From Streptomyces sp. HUAS YS2 (GTDB lineage: Bacteria; Actinomycetota; Actinomycetes; Streptomycetales; Streptomycetaceae): a stretch of DNA of 64,000 nt. The stretch covers positions 6,357,001-6,421,000 of the forward strand of contig NZ_CP137573.1 in assembly GCF_033343995.1 (NCBI RefSeq), read 5' to 3'. The position numbers were made by a program, and so were the translations under genes. The first letter of the stretch is position 1. Every line of letters begins with the position of its first letter. Under the pieces are notes generated by a model. That model was not told the DNA's origin. It saw nothing but the letters and a program-made list of their open reading frames with translations, and made no database searches. Below are positions 56,579 to 64,000 of the stretch, piece after piece.

Positions 56579-56619
56579 CGACGGAGGGGCGGGACACCCG
56601 GTGTCCCGCCCCTCCGTCG
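56579..56619. terminator. bidirectional terminator between the acidic protein and RecD-like genes
   Basis: 19-bp arms (56579-56597, 56601-56619) with a CCG loop, between convergent stops at 56565 and 56634. Confidence 0.85.
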
Positions 56620-56633
56620 CGTCCATGCGCGGG

Positions 56634-58835
56634 CTACTCCTCCTCGGGAGCGGCCAGCAGCGCCTCCAGGAGAGGCCGCAGCCGGGTCGTGGGCGCCGGG
56701 GCGAGGCCCTCCGCGACCGCACGCGGCAGCGCCTGGTCCACGCCGTGCACCACGGAGAGATGCCGCTCGGCCCGGCCGAAGGCCGTGTACACCCACGCCC
56801 GGCTGAGCCCCTGCGCCGCGTCGCCGGGCAGCACCGCGACCACCGCGGGCCAGCGCATCCCGGCCGCCTGGTGCGCGGTCAGCGCCCAGCCGTGCCGCAC
56901 CGACGCCTCCACCCGCTCCTTCGGTACGACGACCTTCTCGCCGTCGCGGTCCAGGTGCAGGCCCTCGGCGTCGGCCGAGACGACCGTGGCCGGCACCGTC
57001 CGCCCCGGCACGGGGGAGTGGGCCACCCGGTCGCCCGGGTCGAAGCCGCCGAAGCGGCCGGGGCCCGGGTTGAGCCGCTGCTTGAGCGCCGCGTTCAGCG
57101 CGCGCGTGCCCGCCGCGCCGCCGTGCCCGACGGTGATCACCTGGGTCTCCTCGGCAGGGACGCCGATGGCCCGCGGCACCGAGTCCGCGACCAGCTGGAC
57201 CGTACGGTGCACCGCCTCGCCGGCGTCCCGCACCGGGACGATCACGACCTCCTTGCCGGGGGCCTCGACCTGCGTGAGCTCACCGATCCCGATGCCGGAG
57301 ACGAGCTCGCCGAGCGGGCCCGGGTCGGGTGTACGGGAGGCGACCTGCGGGCACACCCGGGCGGCCAGCACATCGCCGAAGACCCGGCCCGCCCCGGCGG
57401 CGCCGAGCACGCCCGGGTCGCCGCTCAGCAGCAGCCGGCAGCCGTCGGGCAGGGCCTCGACCAGAATCGCGGCGGTCTCCACGTCGAGCTGCGGGGCGTC
57501 GAGGACGGCCAGCAGGTCCAGTGCGAGCGCGCCGTCCTCGTCGCGGGCGAGACCGGCGGCCCCGGAGAGCAGGTCCGCGACGGTCACCGCGCCGGCGTCC
57601 GAGCCCAGTCGGCGGCGGCCGTTCTCCGTGTGGACCGCGAGGGCGGCGCGCAGCCCTCGCTCCCGCGCGCCCAGGACCAGCGCGAGCGGTTCGGCCCGGG
57701 CGGCCTCGCCGCCGGTGTGCGTCACCAGGCCGTGCGCCCCGCAGGCGCGGGCGAGCTCGGGGCCGTCCCAGTCGGCCGCCGTGACGGTCTTGGCCAGCCG
57801 CGCCAGGCCGTCGGCGAGGCTCTCCTCGGCGAGGGCGTACCGGTCGAGGCCGAGCAGCACCGGAACCGGCGGCCCGCTGTCCCGCGCGGGCTCCACGGCG
57901 GCCCCACCGGCACCTTCGGACTCCTCCGCGCCCCCGTCCTCGGACTCCTCCGCCTCCGGCTCCTCCTCCTGGAAGACGAGCACCGCGCCCTCGGCGACGG
58001 CCTGCCGGACCGCCTCCTCCGCGTCGGGCACGGCCCGCTCGGCGAGCGCGGCGCGGACGGAGGCGAGCTCCAGGGCCGTGTGCCCCTGCAGCGCGGCCCG
58101 CTCCAGCAGCCAGCCCACCAGGGCGGTCGCCCGCCGGGCGTCGCCGGGGCCCGCGGAACCGCCGAGCAGCGCCCGGGCGAAGCCGTCGGCCTGGTCCGGC
58201 TGGACGCCGGGTACCGCGAGCAGCTGCCACGGGTCCTCCCGCAGCGCCTCCGCCGCGCCCTCGCCGAGCAGCGCCGCGACCCGCTCGGCGAGCGACTTCG
58301 GCGCCCCGCCCGCGGCCAGTACCTCGCGCACCGCCGCGAGCGTCTCCGGCGCGGCGGAGGGCGGCGCGGGCACCGCCTCGGGCTGCCGGTGCCGTACCGG
58401 CGCGGCCGGCTCGGGCGCGGACCGCCGGGGCGCGGGCGCCGGGTTCTCGTAGAACGCGGTGCCGGACTTCTCGCCGGCCTCCACGGCCCGTACGGCCGCG
58501 AGCAGATCCGCGGCCTTGCCGCTCAGCTTGGCCCCGCTCTCGACAGGCCCGTCCTTGTCGGCCTTCCGTCGCTCGATCCGGGCCCGCTCCTCGCGCTGCG
58601 CCGCGAGCTCGGCCTCCGCCTCGGTCGGGGCGGGCTTCGCACCGCCGTCCGGGCCACCGTCCGCGCCCCCCTCGGAGCCGTCCCCCACAGGGCCGGCCTC
58701 ACCGGTCTCACCGGCCTGGGCGTCCACCTCGGCGTCCACCTCCGAATCCACCTGAACCTCCACCTCCGCCTCCGCGGCGGCGTCGGACGGGGGGACCTCG
58801 GCGGACTCGCCGCGCGAGGGGTCTGGGACGGTCAC
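56634..58835 (-). CDS. RecD2-like helix-hairpin-helix protein lacking ATPase motifs
   Basis: 733 residues. The N-terminal 100 residues are acidic and disordered. A helix-hairpin-helix-type region follows (about 165-300, SLAERVAALLGEGAAEALREDPWQLLAVPGVQPDQADGFARALLG, as in RecD2), then a helicase-like core. The nucleotide-binding site looks lost: the Walker A place (about 385) reads LALVLGARERGL instead of GxPGTGKT, and Walker B (about 445) reads LLAVLDAPQLD instead of a DE motif. The later GDPGVLGAAGAGRVF (RecD2: GDPDQLPSVGAGRV) and LTAHQAAG and YTAFGRAERHL blocks keep the RecD2 order. It likely binds DNA or protein without unwinding. It overlaps the upstream aldo/keto reductase stop (GTGA). 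Confidence 0.82.
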   Translation of the reverse strand: MTVPDPSRGESAEVPPSDAAAEAEVEVQVDSEVDAEVDAQAGETGEAGPVGDGSEGGADGGPDGGAKPAPTEAEAELAAQREERARIERRKADKDGPVESGAKLSGKAADLLAAVRAVEAGEKSGTAFYENPAPAPRRSAPEPAAPVRHRQPEAVPAPPSAAPETLAAVREVLAAGGAPKSLAERVAALLGEGAAEALREDPWQLLAVPGVQPDQADGFARALLGGSAGPGDARRATALVGWLLERAALQGHTALELASVRAALAERAVPDAEEAVRQAVAEGAVLVFQEEEPEAEESEDGGAEESEGAGGAAVEPARDSGPPVPVLLGLDRYALAEESLADGLARLAKTVTAADWDGPELARACGAHGLVTHTGGEAARAEPLALVLGARERGLRAALAVHTENGRRRLGSDAGAVTVADLLSGAAGLARDEDGALALDLLAVLDAPQLDVETAAILVEALPDGCRLLLSGDPGVLGAAGAGRVFGDVLAARVCPQVASRTPDPGPLGELVSGIGIGELTQVEAPGKEVVIVPVRDAGEAVHRTVQLVADSVPRAIGVPAEETQVITVGHGGAAGTRALNAALKQRLNPGPGRFGGFDPGDRVAHSPVPGRTVPATVVSADAEGLHLDRDGEKVVVPKERVEASVRHGWALTAHQAAGMRWPAVVAVLPGDAAQGLSRAWVYTAFGRAERHLSVVHGVDQALPRAVAEGLAPAPTTRLRPLLEALLAAPEEE

Positions 58836-59815
58836 AGGGTGCTCCAGTCGTGGTCCGGGTAGCGGTGCACGGGCGCCGACACGTCGTCGAGGGCCCGGCA
58901 GATCTCGTCAGGAAGACTAAGGGTCTCCACCGACAACGCCTCGCTGAGCTGCTGCGCGTCGCGCGCCCCGACGATCGGGGCCGTCACGCCCGGCCGGTCC
59001 CGCACCCACGCCAGCGCCACCTGCAGCGGCGTCGCCGCCAGGCCGTCCGCCGCCGTCGCGACCGCCTCCACGATCCGGCTCGCGGTCTCGTCCAGGTACG
59101 GCTCCACGAACGGCGCCATCGTCTCCGAGCCGCCCCGCGAGTCCGCCGGGGTGCCGTGCCGGTACTTGCCGGTCAGCACCCCGCGGCCCAGCGGCGACGA
59201 CGGCAGCAGGCCTATGCCGAGGTCCCGCGCCGCCGGCAGCACCTCCCGCTCCACGCCCCGCTGGAGCAGCGAGTACTCCATCTGCGTCCCGGCCAGCCGG
59301 GTCCGCGTGCCCGCGCCGCCGAGCTGCCAGGTCGCCGCTTTCGCCAGTTGCCAGCCGCAGAAGTCCGCCACTCCCGCGTACCGCGCCCGCCCGCTGCTCA
59401 CCGCCAGGTCCAGGGCCTGCAGCGACTCCTCCAGCGGGGTGTACGGGTCGTACGCGTGGAGCTGCCAGAGGTCGACGTGGTCCGTGCCGAGCCGGGCCAG
59501 CGAGGCGTCGAGGGCGGCGAGCAGGTGCCCCCGGGAGCCGTCGCACCGCCGGTCCGGGTCGGCGACGCTGCCCGCCTTCGTGGCGATCACCAGATCACCG
59601 CGCGGCACCAGCCCCCCGACGAGCTGCCCGAGCACGTACTCCGCCTCGCCGCCGCCGTACACGTCCGCCGTGTCGACCAGCGTCCCGCCGGCCTCCCAGA
59701 ACGCCTTCAGCTGGTCGGCGGCGTCATGCTCGCCGGTGTCCCGCCCCCAGGTGAGGGTGCCGAGCCCGATCCGGGACACGCGCAGGCCGGTACGGCCGAG
59801 ATGCCTCTGCTCCAT
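58832..59815 (-). CDS. aldo/keto reductase
   Basis: 327-residue (alpha/beta)8-barrel NADPH enzyme. N-terminal LGRTGLRVSRIGLGTLTWG is typical. The catalytic tetrad is visible as Asp/Tyr in VDTADVYGGGEAE (about 48-55), Lys in VIATKAGS (about 80) and His in LWQLHAYDP (about 120). The NADPH-binding C-terminal block contains VGARDAQQLSEAL. The substrate is unknown. Its stop overlaps the GTG start of the RecD-like gene, so both are probably made from one mRNA, an odd pairing that may only reflect compact packing. Confidence 0.93.
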   Translation of the reverse strand: MEQRHLGRTGLRVSRIGLGTLTWGRDTGEHDAADQLKAFWEAGGTLVDTADVYGGGEAEYVLGQLVGGLVPRGDLVIATKAGSVADPDRRCDGSRGHLLAALDASLARLGTDHVDLWQLHAYDPYTPLEESLQALDLAVSSGRARYAGVADFCGWQLAKAATWQLGGAGTRTRLAGTQMEYSLLQRGVEREVLPAARDLGIGLLPSSPLGRGVLTGKYRHGTPADSRGGSETMAPFVEPYLDETASRIVEAVATAADGLAATPLQVALAWVRDRPGVTAPIVGARDAQQLSEALSVETLSLPDEICRALDDVSAPVHRYPDHDWSTL

Positions 59816-59946
59816 GAGCGCGAGATTACTGGCCAGGGCACCACGCGGAGAGAGCCTGTGGACAACCCGCCCCTGACGGATCCCGTCCGCCGCGCTAGAG
59901 TCCGGGCCACAGGGACGTTACTGATCGGTAAAGAGGGTGTTTGGGC

Positions 59947-60996
59947 ATGCGACTGGGCATCAACCTCGGGTACTGGGGCGCCGGAATGGACGGCGACAAC
60001 CTCGCCGTCGCGCAGGAGGCCGACCGGCTCGGCTACGACGTGTGCTGGGCGGCCGAGGCCTACGGGTCGGACGCCCCGACCGTGCTCTCCTGGGTCGCCG
60101 CCCAGACCTCCCGGATCGACGTCGGCTCCGCGATCATGCAGATCCCGGCCCGCCAGCCCGCGATGACCGCGATGACCGCGGCCACCCTGGACTCGCTCTC
60201 CGGCGGCCGCTTCCGCCTCGGCCTCGGCGTCTCCGGCCCGCAGGTCTCCGAGGGCTGGTACGGCGTCAAGTTCGACAAACCGCTCGCCCGCACCCGCGAG
60301 TACGTGGAGATCGTCCGCAAGGCGATGACCCGCGAGCGCCTCAGCTACTCCGGCGAGCACTGGACGCTGCCGCTGCCCGACGGCCCGGGCAAGCCGATCA
60401 AGCTCACCGTGCACCCGCAGCGCGAGCACATCCCGCTGTACATCGCCGCGATCGGCCCGAAGAACCTGGAGCAGACCGGCGAGATCGCCGACGGCGCGCT
60501 GCTGATCTTCCCGTCCGCCGAGCACCTGGAGGAGACGGCGATCAGCCACATCCGCGCCGGCCGCGAGAAGGCGGGCCTGACCATGGAGGGCTTCGACGTC
60601 CACCCGACGCTGCCGATCGCCCTCGGCCCGGACGTCGACGCCCTCGCGGACATGTTCCGCCCGTACACCGCCCTGTACGTGGGCGGCATGGGCAGCCGCA
60701 AGCAGAACTTCTACAACCAGCTCGCGCAGCGCATGGGCTACGAGAAGGAGGCCGCCGAGATCCAGGAGAAGTACCTGGCCGGCGACAAGGCCGGTGCGGC
60801 CGCCGCCGTACCGCGGCGGCTCATCGAGCAGACCGCCCTGCTCGGCGACGTGGCATCCGTGGCGGACCGGATGACGGCCTACGCCGAGGCCGGCGTCAAC
60901 ACGCTGACGCTGTCCCCGGCCGGATTCACCCTCGAAGAGCGGGTGACCGCCCTCCGCGCCGGCGTCGAGGCGCTGGAGCGGGCCGGCCTGGCGTAA
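59947..60996 (+). CDS. LLM-class F420-dependent oxidoreductase
   Basis: 349 residues of luciferase-like monooxygenase fold. MRLGINLGYWGAGMDGDNLAVAQEADRLGYDVCWAAEAYGSDAPT and LDSLSGGRFRLGLGVSGPQVSEGWYG match the F420-dependent glucose-6-phosphate dehydrogenase/LLM family of actinobacteria. It uses coenzyme F420 to oxidise or reduce an unknown substrate in the cytoplasm. The ATG at 59947 is preceded by GAGGGTG. It is followed by a long hairpin terminator. Divergent from the aldo/keto reductase gene across about 130 bases with no clear operator. Confidence 0.94.
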   Translation: MRLGINLGYWGAGMDGDNLAVAQEADRLGYDVCWAAEAYGSDAPTVLSWVAAQTSRIDVGSAIMQIPARQPAMTAMTAATLDSLSGGRFRLGLGVSGPQVSEGWYGVKFDKPLARTREYVEIVRKAMTRERLSYSGEHWTLPLPDGPGKPIKLTVHPQREHIPLYIAAIGPKNLEQTGEIADGALLIFPSAEHLEETAISHIRAGREKAGLTMEGFDVHPTLPIALGPDVDALADMFRPYTALYVGGMGSRKQNFYNQLAQRMGYEKEAAEIQEKYLAGDKAGAAAAVPRRLIEQTALLGDVASVADRMTAYAEAGVNTLTLSPAGFTLEERVTALRAGVEALERAGLA

Positions 60997-61028
60997 CGGG
61001 AAGCACCCGGGAAACCGGGCGAGGTCTG

Positions 61029-61070
61029 CGGCCGTGGTGGGGGCTCGGGGGGTCTTCCCCGCCACGGCCG
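61029..61070 (+). terminator. terminator after the F420-dependent oxidoreductase gene
   Basis: 14-bp arms (61029-61042 and 61057-61070) containing one G-U pair, with a 14-base loop, about 35 bases after the stop. The remaining stretch to the ferritin-like gene (61071-61232) shows only a possible -35 box, TTGACT at 61177-61182. Confidence 0.7.
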
Positions 61071-61232
61071 TCACGCAGCACAACGCGCCACCGCGCCCCC
61101 CGGTTACGGCCCCGGGCGATTCCGTCGTTCGGCCCAGTCGCCCGGCCCTCGTGTTGCCGCCGTCGGCCGGGCGCATTTGACTTTTCCTCTGCGGGCGTGC
61201 GGCGTGCGGACGTCCCGCTGGAGGTGGCAGCA

Positions 61233-62018
61233 ATGCTCTCGGCCCGAAGCCTGTTCCAGGAAATCATCGACGACGACGACTCCTTCCAGCTCTTCTGCTC
61301 CATCGCCGCGAGCGGCGAGGCCCAGGGCGGCTGGGAGAACGGCCGGATCGCCGCGCTCGTACCCGCCGGCATGCGGGACATGGCGCCGAAGATCACCCGG
61401 CACGGAGCCGACGAGGACAAGCACGGCAGGATCTTCAACGCGCTGCTCAAGAAGCGCGGCCTGCCGCCCGTCGACGTACCGCCCGAGACCGACTACACCA
61501 TGCTTCTGGAGAAGCGCGGGATCGGCCTCGCCCACGAGAAGCTCAAGCGCGACGAGCCGCTGACCGAGCGCGACATCATCGTCTACCTCGCGCACAGCCG
61601 GGTCACCGAGCAGCGCGCCGCCGACCAGATGGACATGCTGGTCAAGCACTTCGGCGACCATCCCGAACTCGGCCGGGCGATCAGGATGATCTGCAACGAC
61701 GAGGACAACCACCTCGCCTACTGCCACGAGGAGCTGCTGCGCCTGGCGTACGCCGGCCACGGCCGGCTGATCCAGCGCACCCTGCGCGAGTCCGCCCTCA
61801 CCGAGATCGGGGTGTACCGCGACGTCAGCCTCGCCGTGATGTCCCACATGGGACGGCTGCTGCACTGGCCCGGGGCCAAGTCGGCCGTCCTCGCCGCAGG
61901 CATCCGTGCCATGTACGCGTACGAGCGGGCCGCCGGCTGGCGGCGCATGGTCGACCTGAAGATGCCCGAGCGGCGCGACGCACTGGGCGGACCGGCCACC
62001 CCCGCGCCGGCGTTCTGA
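61233..62018 (+). CDS. ferritin-like diiron protein
   Basis: 261 residues, all-helical. A four-helix ferritin-like bundle shows a complete carboxylate-bridged site: Glu in SGEAQGGWENGRI, ExxH in DEDKHGRIF (about 72), Glu in HSRVTEQRAADQM (about 132), and ExxH in NDEDNHLAYCHEEL (about 158). Its layout resembles diiron oxidases and rubrerythrin-like domains rather than iron-storage ferritin, which is shorter. An added C-terminal helical region (about 180-261) follows. The substrate is not known. The ATG has GGAGG 8 bases upstream, and no partner gene is adjacent. Confidence 0.87.
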   Translation: MLSARSLFQEIIDDDDSFQLFCSIAASGEAQGGWENGRIAALVPAGMRDMAPKITRHGADEDKHGRIFNALLKKRGLPPVDVPPETDYTMLLEKRGIGLAHEKLKRDEPLTERDIIVYLAHSRVTEQRAADQMDMLVKHFGDHPELGRAIRMICNDEDNHLAYCHEELLRLAYAGHGRLIQRTLRESALTEIGVYRDVSLAVMSHMGRLLHWPGAKSAVLAAGIRAMYAYERAAGWRRMVDLKMPERRDALGGPATPAPAF

Positions 62019-62051
62019 CAGGAACCCCGCACCGGCCGGCCCCCGCGCCCG

Positions 62052-63047
62052 CTACAGCCAGCCCCGCCGCTTGAACAGGCGGTGCAGGCCCAGCACCACC
62101 CCGGTCATCAGCAGGATCACCGCCGGGTAGGCCCACACCCGGCCCAGCTCGGGCATGTGCTCGAAGTTCATGCCGTAGATCCCCGCCACCATGGTGGGGA
62201 CCGCGGCCATGGCCGCCCAGGCGGAGATCTTGCGCATGTCGTCGTTCTGCCGCACGCCCATCTGCGCCAGATGCGCCGACAGCACGTCCGACAGCAGCCG
62301 GTCCAGGCCCTCCACCTGCTCGTTGGCCCGGGCCAGATGGTCGCTGACGTCCCGGAAGAACGGCCGCGCCGCCTCGTGCACGAACGGCACCGTGCCGGCC
62401 GCGAGCCGCGAGACCGGCGCGGTGAGCGGGCCGCTGGCCCGGCGGAACTCGAGCACCTGCCGCTTGGCCGTGTAGATCCGGGCGGCGGTGCTCTTCGGGT
62501 CCCCGCCCGGCCCGTTGCCGCTCGGCGCGAACACCGCCGTCTCCAGCTCCTCCAGGTCGACCTGGAGCTCGCCCGCCACGTCGATGTAGTGGTCCACGAC
62601 CGCGTCGCTGATCGCGTACAGCACCGCCGTGGGCCCCTTCTGCAGGACCTCCGGCATCGCCTCGAGATGGCGGCGGACCTGGGCGAGCGGCGAGCTCTCG
62701 CCGTGCCGGACCGTCACCACGAACGAGTTGCCGATGAAGATCATCAGCTCGTCGGCGACGACCCGGTCGCTCTCCGGCTCGTACCCCACCGGCTTGAGCA
62801 CCATGAACAGCGAGTCGTCGTACACCTCCAGCTTCGGCCGCTGATGCGCCTTCAGCGCGTCCTCGACCGCCAGCGGATGCAGCGCGAACTCGTCCGCCAC
62901 GTGGTCGAACTCGGTCTCGGTGGGCTCGTAGAGACCGACCCACACGAAGGCGTCCCCGGACGCCCGGCACTCCGCCAGCGCGTCCGAGAGATCCAGCGGC
63001 CCCGTCGTACGGCGCCCGCCCCGGTAGATGGCACTGTCCACGATCAC
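62052..63047 (-). CDS. corA: CorA family magnesium/cobalt transporter
   Basis: 331 residues. An N-terminal cytoplasmic funnel domain (about 1-265) precedes two C-terminal membrane helices. The signature loop YGMNFEHMPE (about 292-301) provides the GMN selectivity filter. It forms a pentameric Mg2+ channel in the inner membrane. The GTG at 63047 is chosen because GGGGAAG lies upstream and the conserved VIVDSAIYRGG starts here; the longer open frame would add 16 arginine-rich residues. Divergent from the phosphatase gene with a 62-base gap. Confidence 0.94.
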   Translation of the reverse strand: MIVDSAIYRGGRRTTGPLDLSDALAECRASGDAFVWVGLYEPTETEFDHVADEFALHPLAVEDALKAHQRPKLEVYDDSLFMVLKPVGYEPESDRVVADELMIFIGNSFVVTVRHGESSPLAQVRRHLEAMPEVLQKGPTAVLYAISDAVVDHYIDVAGELQVDLEELETAVFAPSGNGPGGDPKSTAARIYTAKRQVLEFRRASGPLTAPVSRLAAGTVPFVHEAARPFFRDVSDHLARANEQVEGLDRLLSDVLSAHLAQMGVRQNDDMRKISAWAAMAAVPTMVAGIYGMNFEHMPELGRVWAYPAVILLMTGVVLGLHRLFKRRGWL

Positions 63048-63109
63048 GCCGCGTATTCTTCCCCGCCCGTCCGCCCCACGCACCCCCGCCGCCACTTACC
63101 CTTGCCGCC

Positions 63110-63811
63110 ATGGCCACGCTGATCCTCGTCCGGCACGGACGTTCCACCGCCAACACCGCCGGGGTGCTCGCCGGGCGGACGCCCGGGATCGGGCTCGACG
63201 AGCGGGGTGCCGCGCAGGCCGCCGCCCTGCCCGGACGGCTGGCCGGGGTGCCCCTCGCCGCCGCCGTCAGCAGCCCGCTGCAGCGCTGCCGGGAGACCCT
63301 CCGGCCGCTCCTGGACGCCCGGCCCGGACTGCCGCTGCACACCGACGAGCGGATCAGCGAGTGCGACTACGGCGACTGGTCCGGCCGCAAACTCGCCGAA
63401 CTGGCCGACGAACCCCTCATGGCGGTCGTCCAGGCACACGCCTCCGCCGCGGCCTTCCCCGGCGGCGAGTCGATGCGCGGCATGCAGCAGCGGGCCGTCG
63501 ACGCCGTACGGGACTGGAACGCCCGGATCGAGGCCGAGCACGGCGAGGACGCCGTCTACGCGATGTGCTCGCACGGCGACATCATCAAGTCCGTCGTCGC
63601 CGACGCGCTCGGCATGCACCTCGACCTCTTCCAGCGGATCCACGTCGAACCCTGCTCGGTCACGGTGATCCGCTACACCCGGCTGCGCCCCTTCGTCCTG
63701 CGGCTCGGTGACACCGGCGACCTCGCCGGCCTCGCCCCCCGCGACACCGGCGACGACCGCGGCGGGAACACCGGCGCCGCCGAGGTCGGCGGCGGCGCGG
63801 GCGCACCGTGA
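63110..63811 (+). CDS. histidine phosphatase (MSMEG_4193-type phosphoglycerate mutase family)
   Basis: 233 residues. The catalytic RHG motif is LILVRHGRSTAN (about 4-15, His9), with the second His in CSHGDIIKSVVADAL (about 153-167) and Arg/Glu residues in SSPLQRCRETL and DERISECDYGDWSG. Specific to actinobacteria, and typically followed by DUF3090, as here. The substrate is a small phosphorylated metabolite, unknown. TACCCT at 63097-63102 ends seven bases before the ATG, suggesting a leaderless mRNA. The C-terminal tail is glycine-rich. Confidence 0.94.
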   Translation: MATLILVRHGRSTANTAGVLAGRTPGIGLDERGAAQAAALPGRLAGVPLAAAVSSPLQRCRETLRPLLDARPGLPLHTDERISECDYGDWSGRKLAELADEPLMAVVQAHASAAAFPGGESMRGMQQRAVDAVRDWNARIEAEHGEDAVYAMCSHGDIIKSVVADALGMHLDLFQRIHVEPCSVTVIRYTRLRPFVLRLGDTGDLAGLAPRDTGDDRGGNTGAAEVGGGAGAP

Positions 63812-63958
63812 TCGCTCCGCGCAGTAGGGTGGACGGGCCGGAGGGCTGCCGCCGGGACAACCCGGGGGCCCCGTAGCCCGATTGCCGCCGAGATCCACCG
63901 CCGAGACACACCGTCGGACTGACGAGTTCCGGCGTCGAGACCCAAGGGAGACAGGCAC

Positions 63959-64000
63959 GTGGCCCGTCAGGTGTTCCTCTACGACCCACCGGAGCGCTTC
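63959..64000 (+). CDS. DUF3090 family protein (start only)
   Basis: The first 14 codons, starting GTG, read VARQVFLYDPPERF, the conserved opening of DUF3090 proteins, which usually form an operon with the upstream histidine phosphatase. AAGGGAG lies upstream. The rest is beyond the right edge. The 147 bases between the phosphatase stop and this start hold no other feature. Confidence 0.85.
   Translation, partial: MARQVFLYDPPERF

Overview
This window is chromosomal DNA of a Streptomyces. It is extremely GC-rich, with the third-codon-position GC bias typical of the genus. It carries a short chaplin next to a sortase-anchored chaplin (chpH, chpC), mycothiol-linked formaldehyde metabolism (mscR), an F420-type oxidoreductase, a SoxR with the actinomycete layout, and one rare TTA (bldA-dependent) codon. 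From memory, the gene order matches one block of the Streptomyces coelicolor chromosome read in descending order: hmgA, CitMHS transporter (SCO1710), soxR (SCO1697), gluconate genes (about SCO1678-1680), chpH/chpC (SCO1675/1674), then the phosphatase/DUF3090 pair next to SCO1664. This is therefore core chromosome, not an island. I see no insertion sequence, prophage, rRNA operon, CRISPR array or secondary-metabolite megasynthase.

Layout. 1-3.7 kb: DrrA-type ABC ATPase (cut by the left edge) divergent from a TetR regulator, an orphan type ISP specificity-domain protein, a tiny repeat protein and a GntR/UTRA regulator. 3.7-5 kb: homogentisate dioxygenase (tyrosine breakdown). 5.1-10.1 kb: an overlapping operon for a secreted beta-helix protein, a cupredoxin-like lipoprotein and a polytopic membrane protein, followed by a TetR gene; its function is unknown. 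10.2-16.4 kb: metal-citrate transporter, a secreted protein with a sortase-like protein lacking the catalytic residues, a DUF3574 protein, and an aldehyde/alcohol dehydrogenase pair. 16.4-24.8 kb: DsbA-like protein, DMT exporter with its TetR, ArsR, an ankyrin/HEAT protein coupled to a TetR, acyl-CoA dehydrogenase, YiaA-like protein, TetR plus MaoC hydratase, and SoxR. 24.9-30.2 kb: a minus-strand run with an RNA ligase of the Deinococcus type, a BKACE-family enzyme, a zinc-ribbon protein, an alpha/beta hydrolase and NamZ (DUF1343).

30.3-35.8 kb: SDR, acyl-CoA synthetase and TetR converge on acyl-CoA dehydrogenase and an APH-type kinase. The gene set and paired operators suggest a 4-hydroxyacid/levulinate-type CoA pathway. 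35.9-43.9 kb: metallo-hydrolase, histidine-rich repeat protein, HxlR regulator with a TTA codon, several oxidoreductases, NUDIX, and a TetR/SDR pair divergent from a flavoprotein dehydrogenase. 44-48.3 kb: a serine-hydrolase-fold protein with degenerate active-site motifs and the gluconate operon gntK-gntP with divergent gntR. 48.4-52.8 kb: amino-acid permease, mscR plus its metallo-hydrolase partner, an RluA-type pseudouridine synthase and tRNA-Leu(GAG). 53-64 kb: M20 peptidase, chaplins, a RecD-like protein without ATPase motifs, aldo/keto reductase, F420-type oxidoreductase, a ferritin-like diiron protein, CorA, and the phosphatase/DUF3090 operon, which runs off the right edge.

Regulation is unusually readable. 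There are seven TetR-family genes, and five of them lie close to clean inverted repeats. Two of those repeats recur at a second promoter nearby, which defines small local regulons. No stretch longer than about 300 bases lacks a gene.
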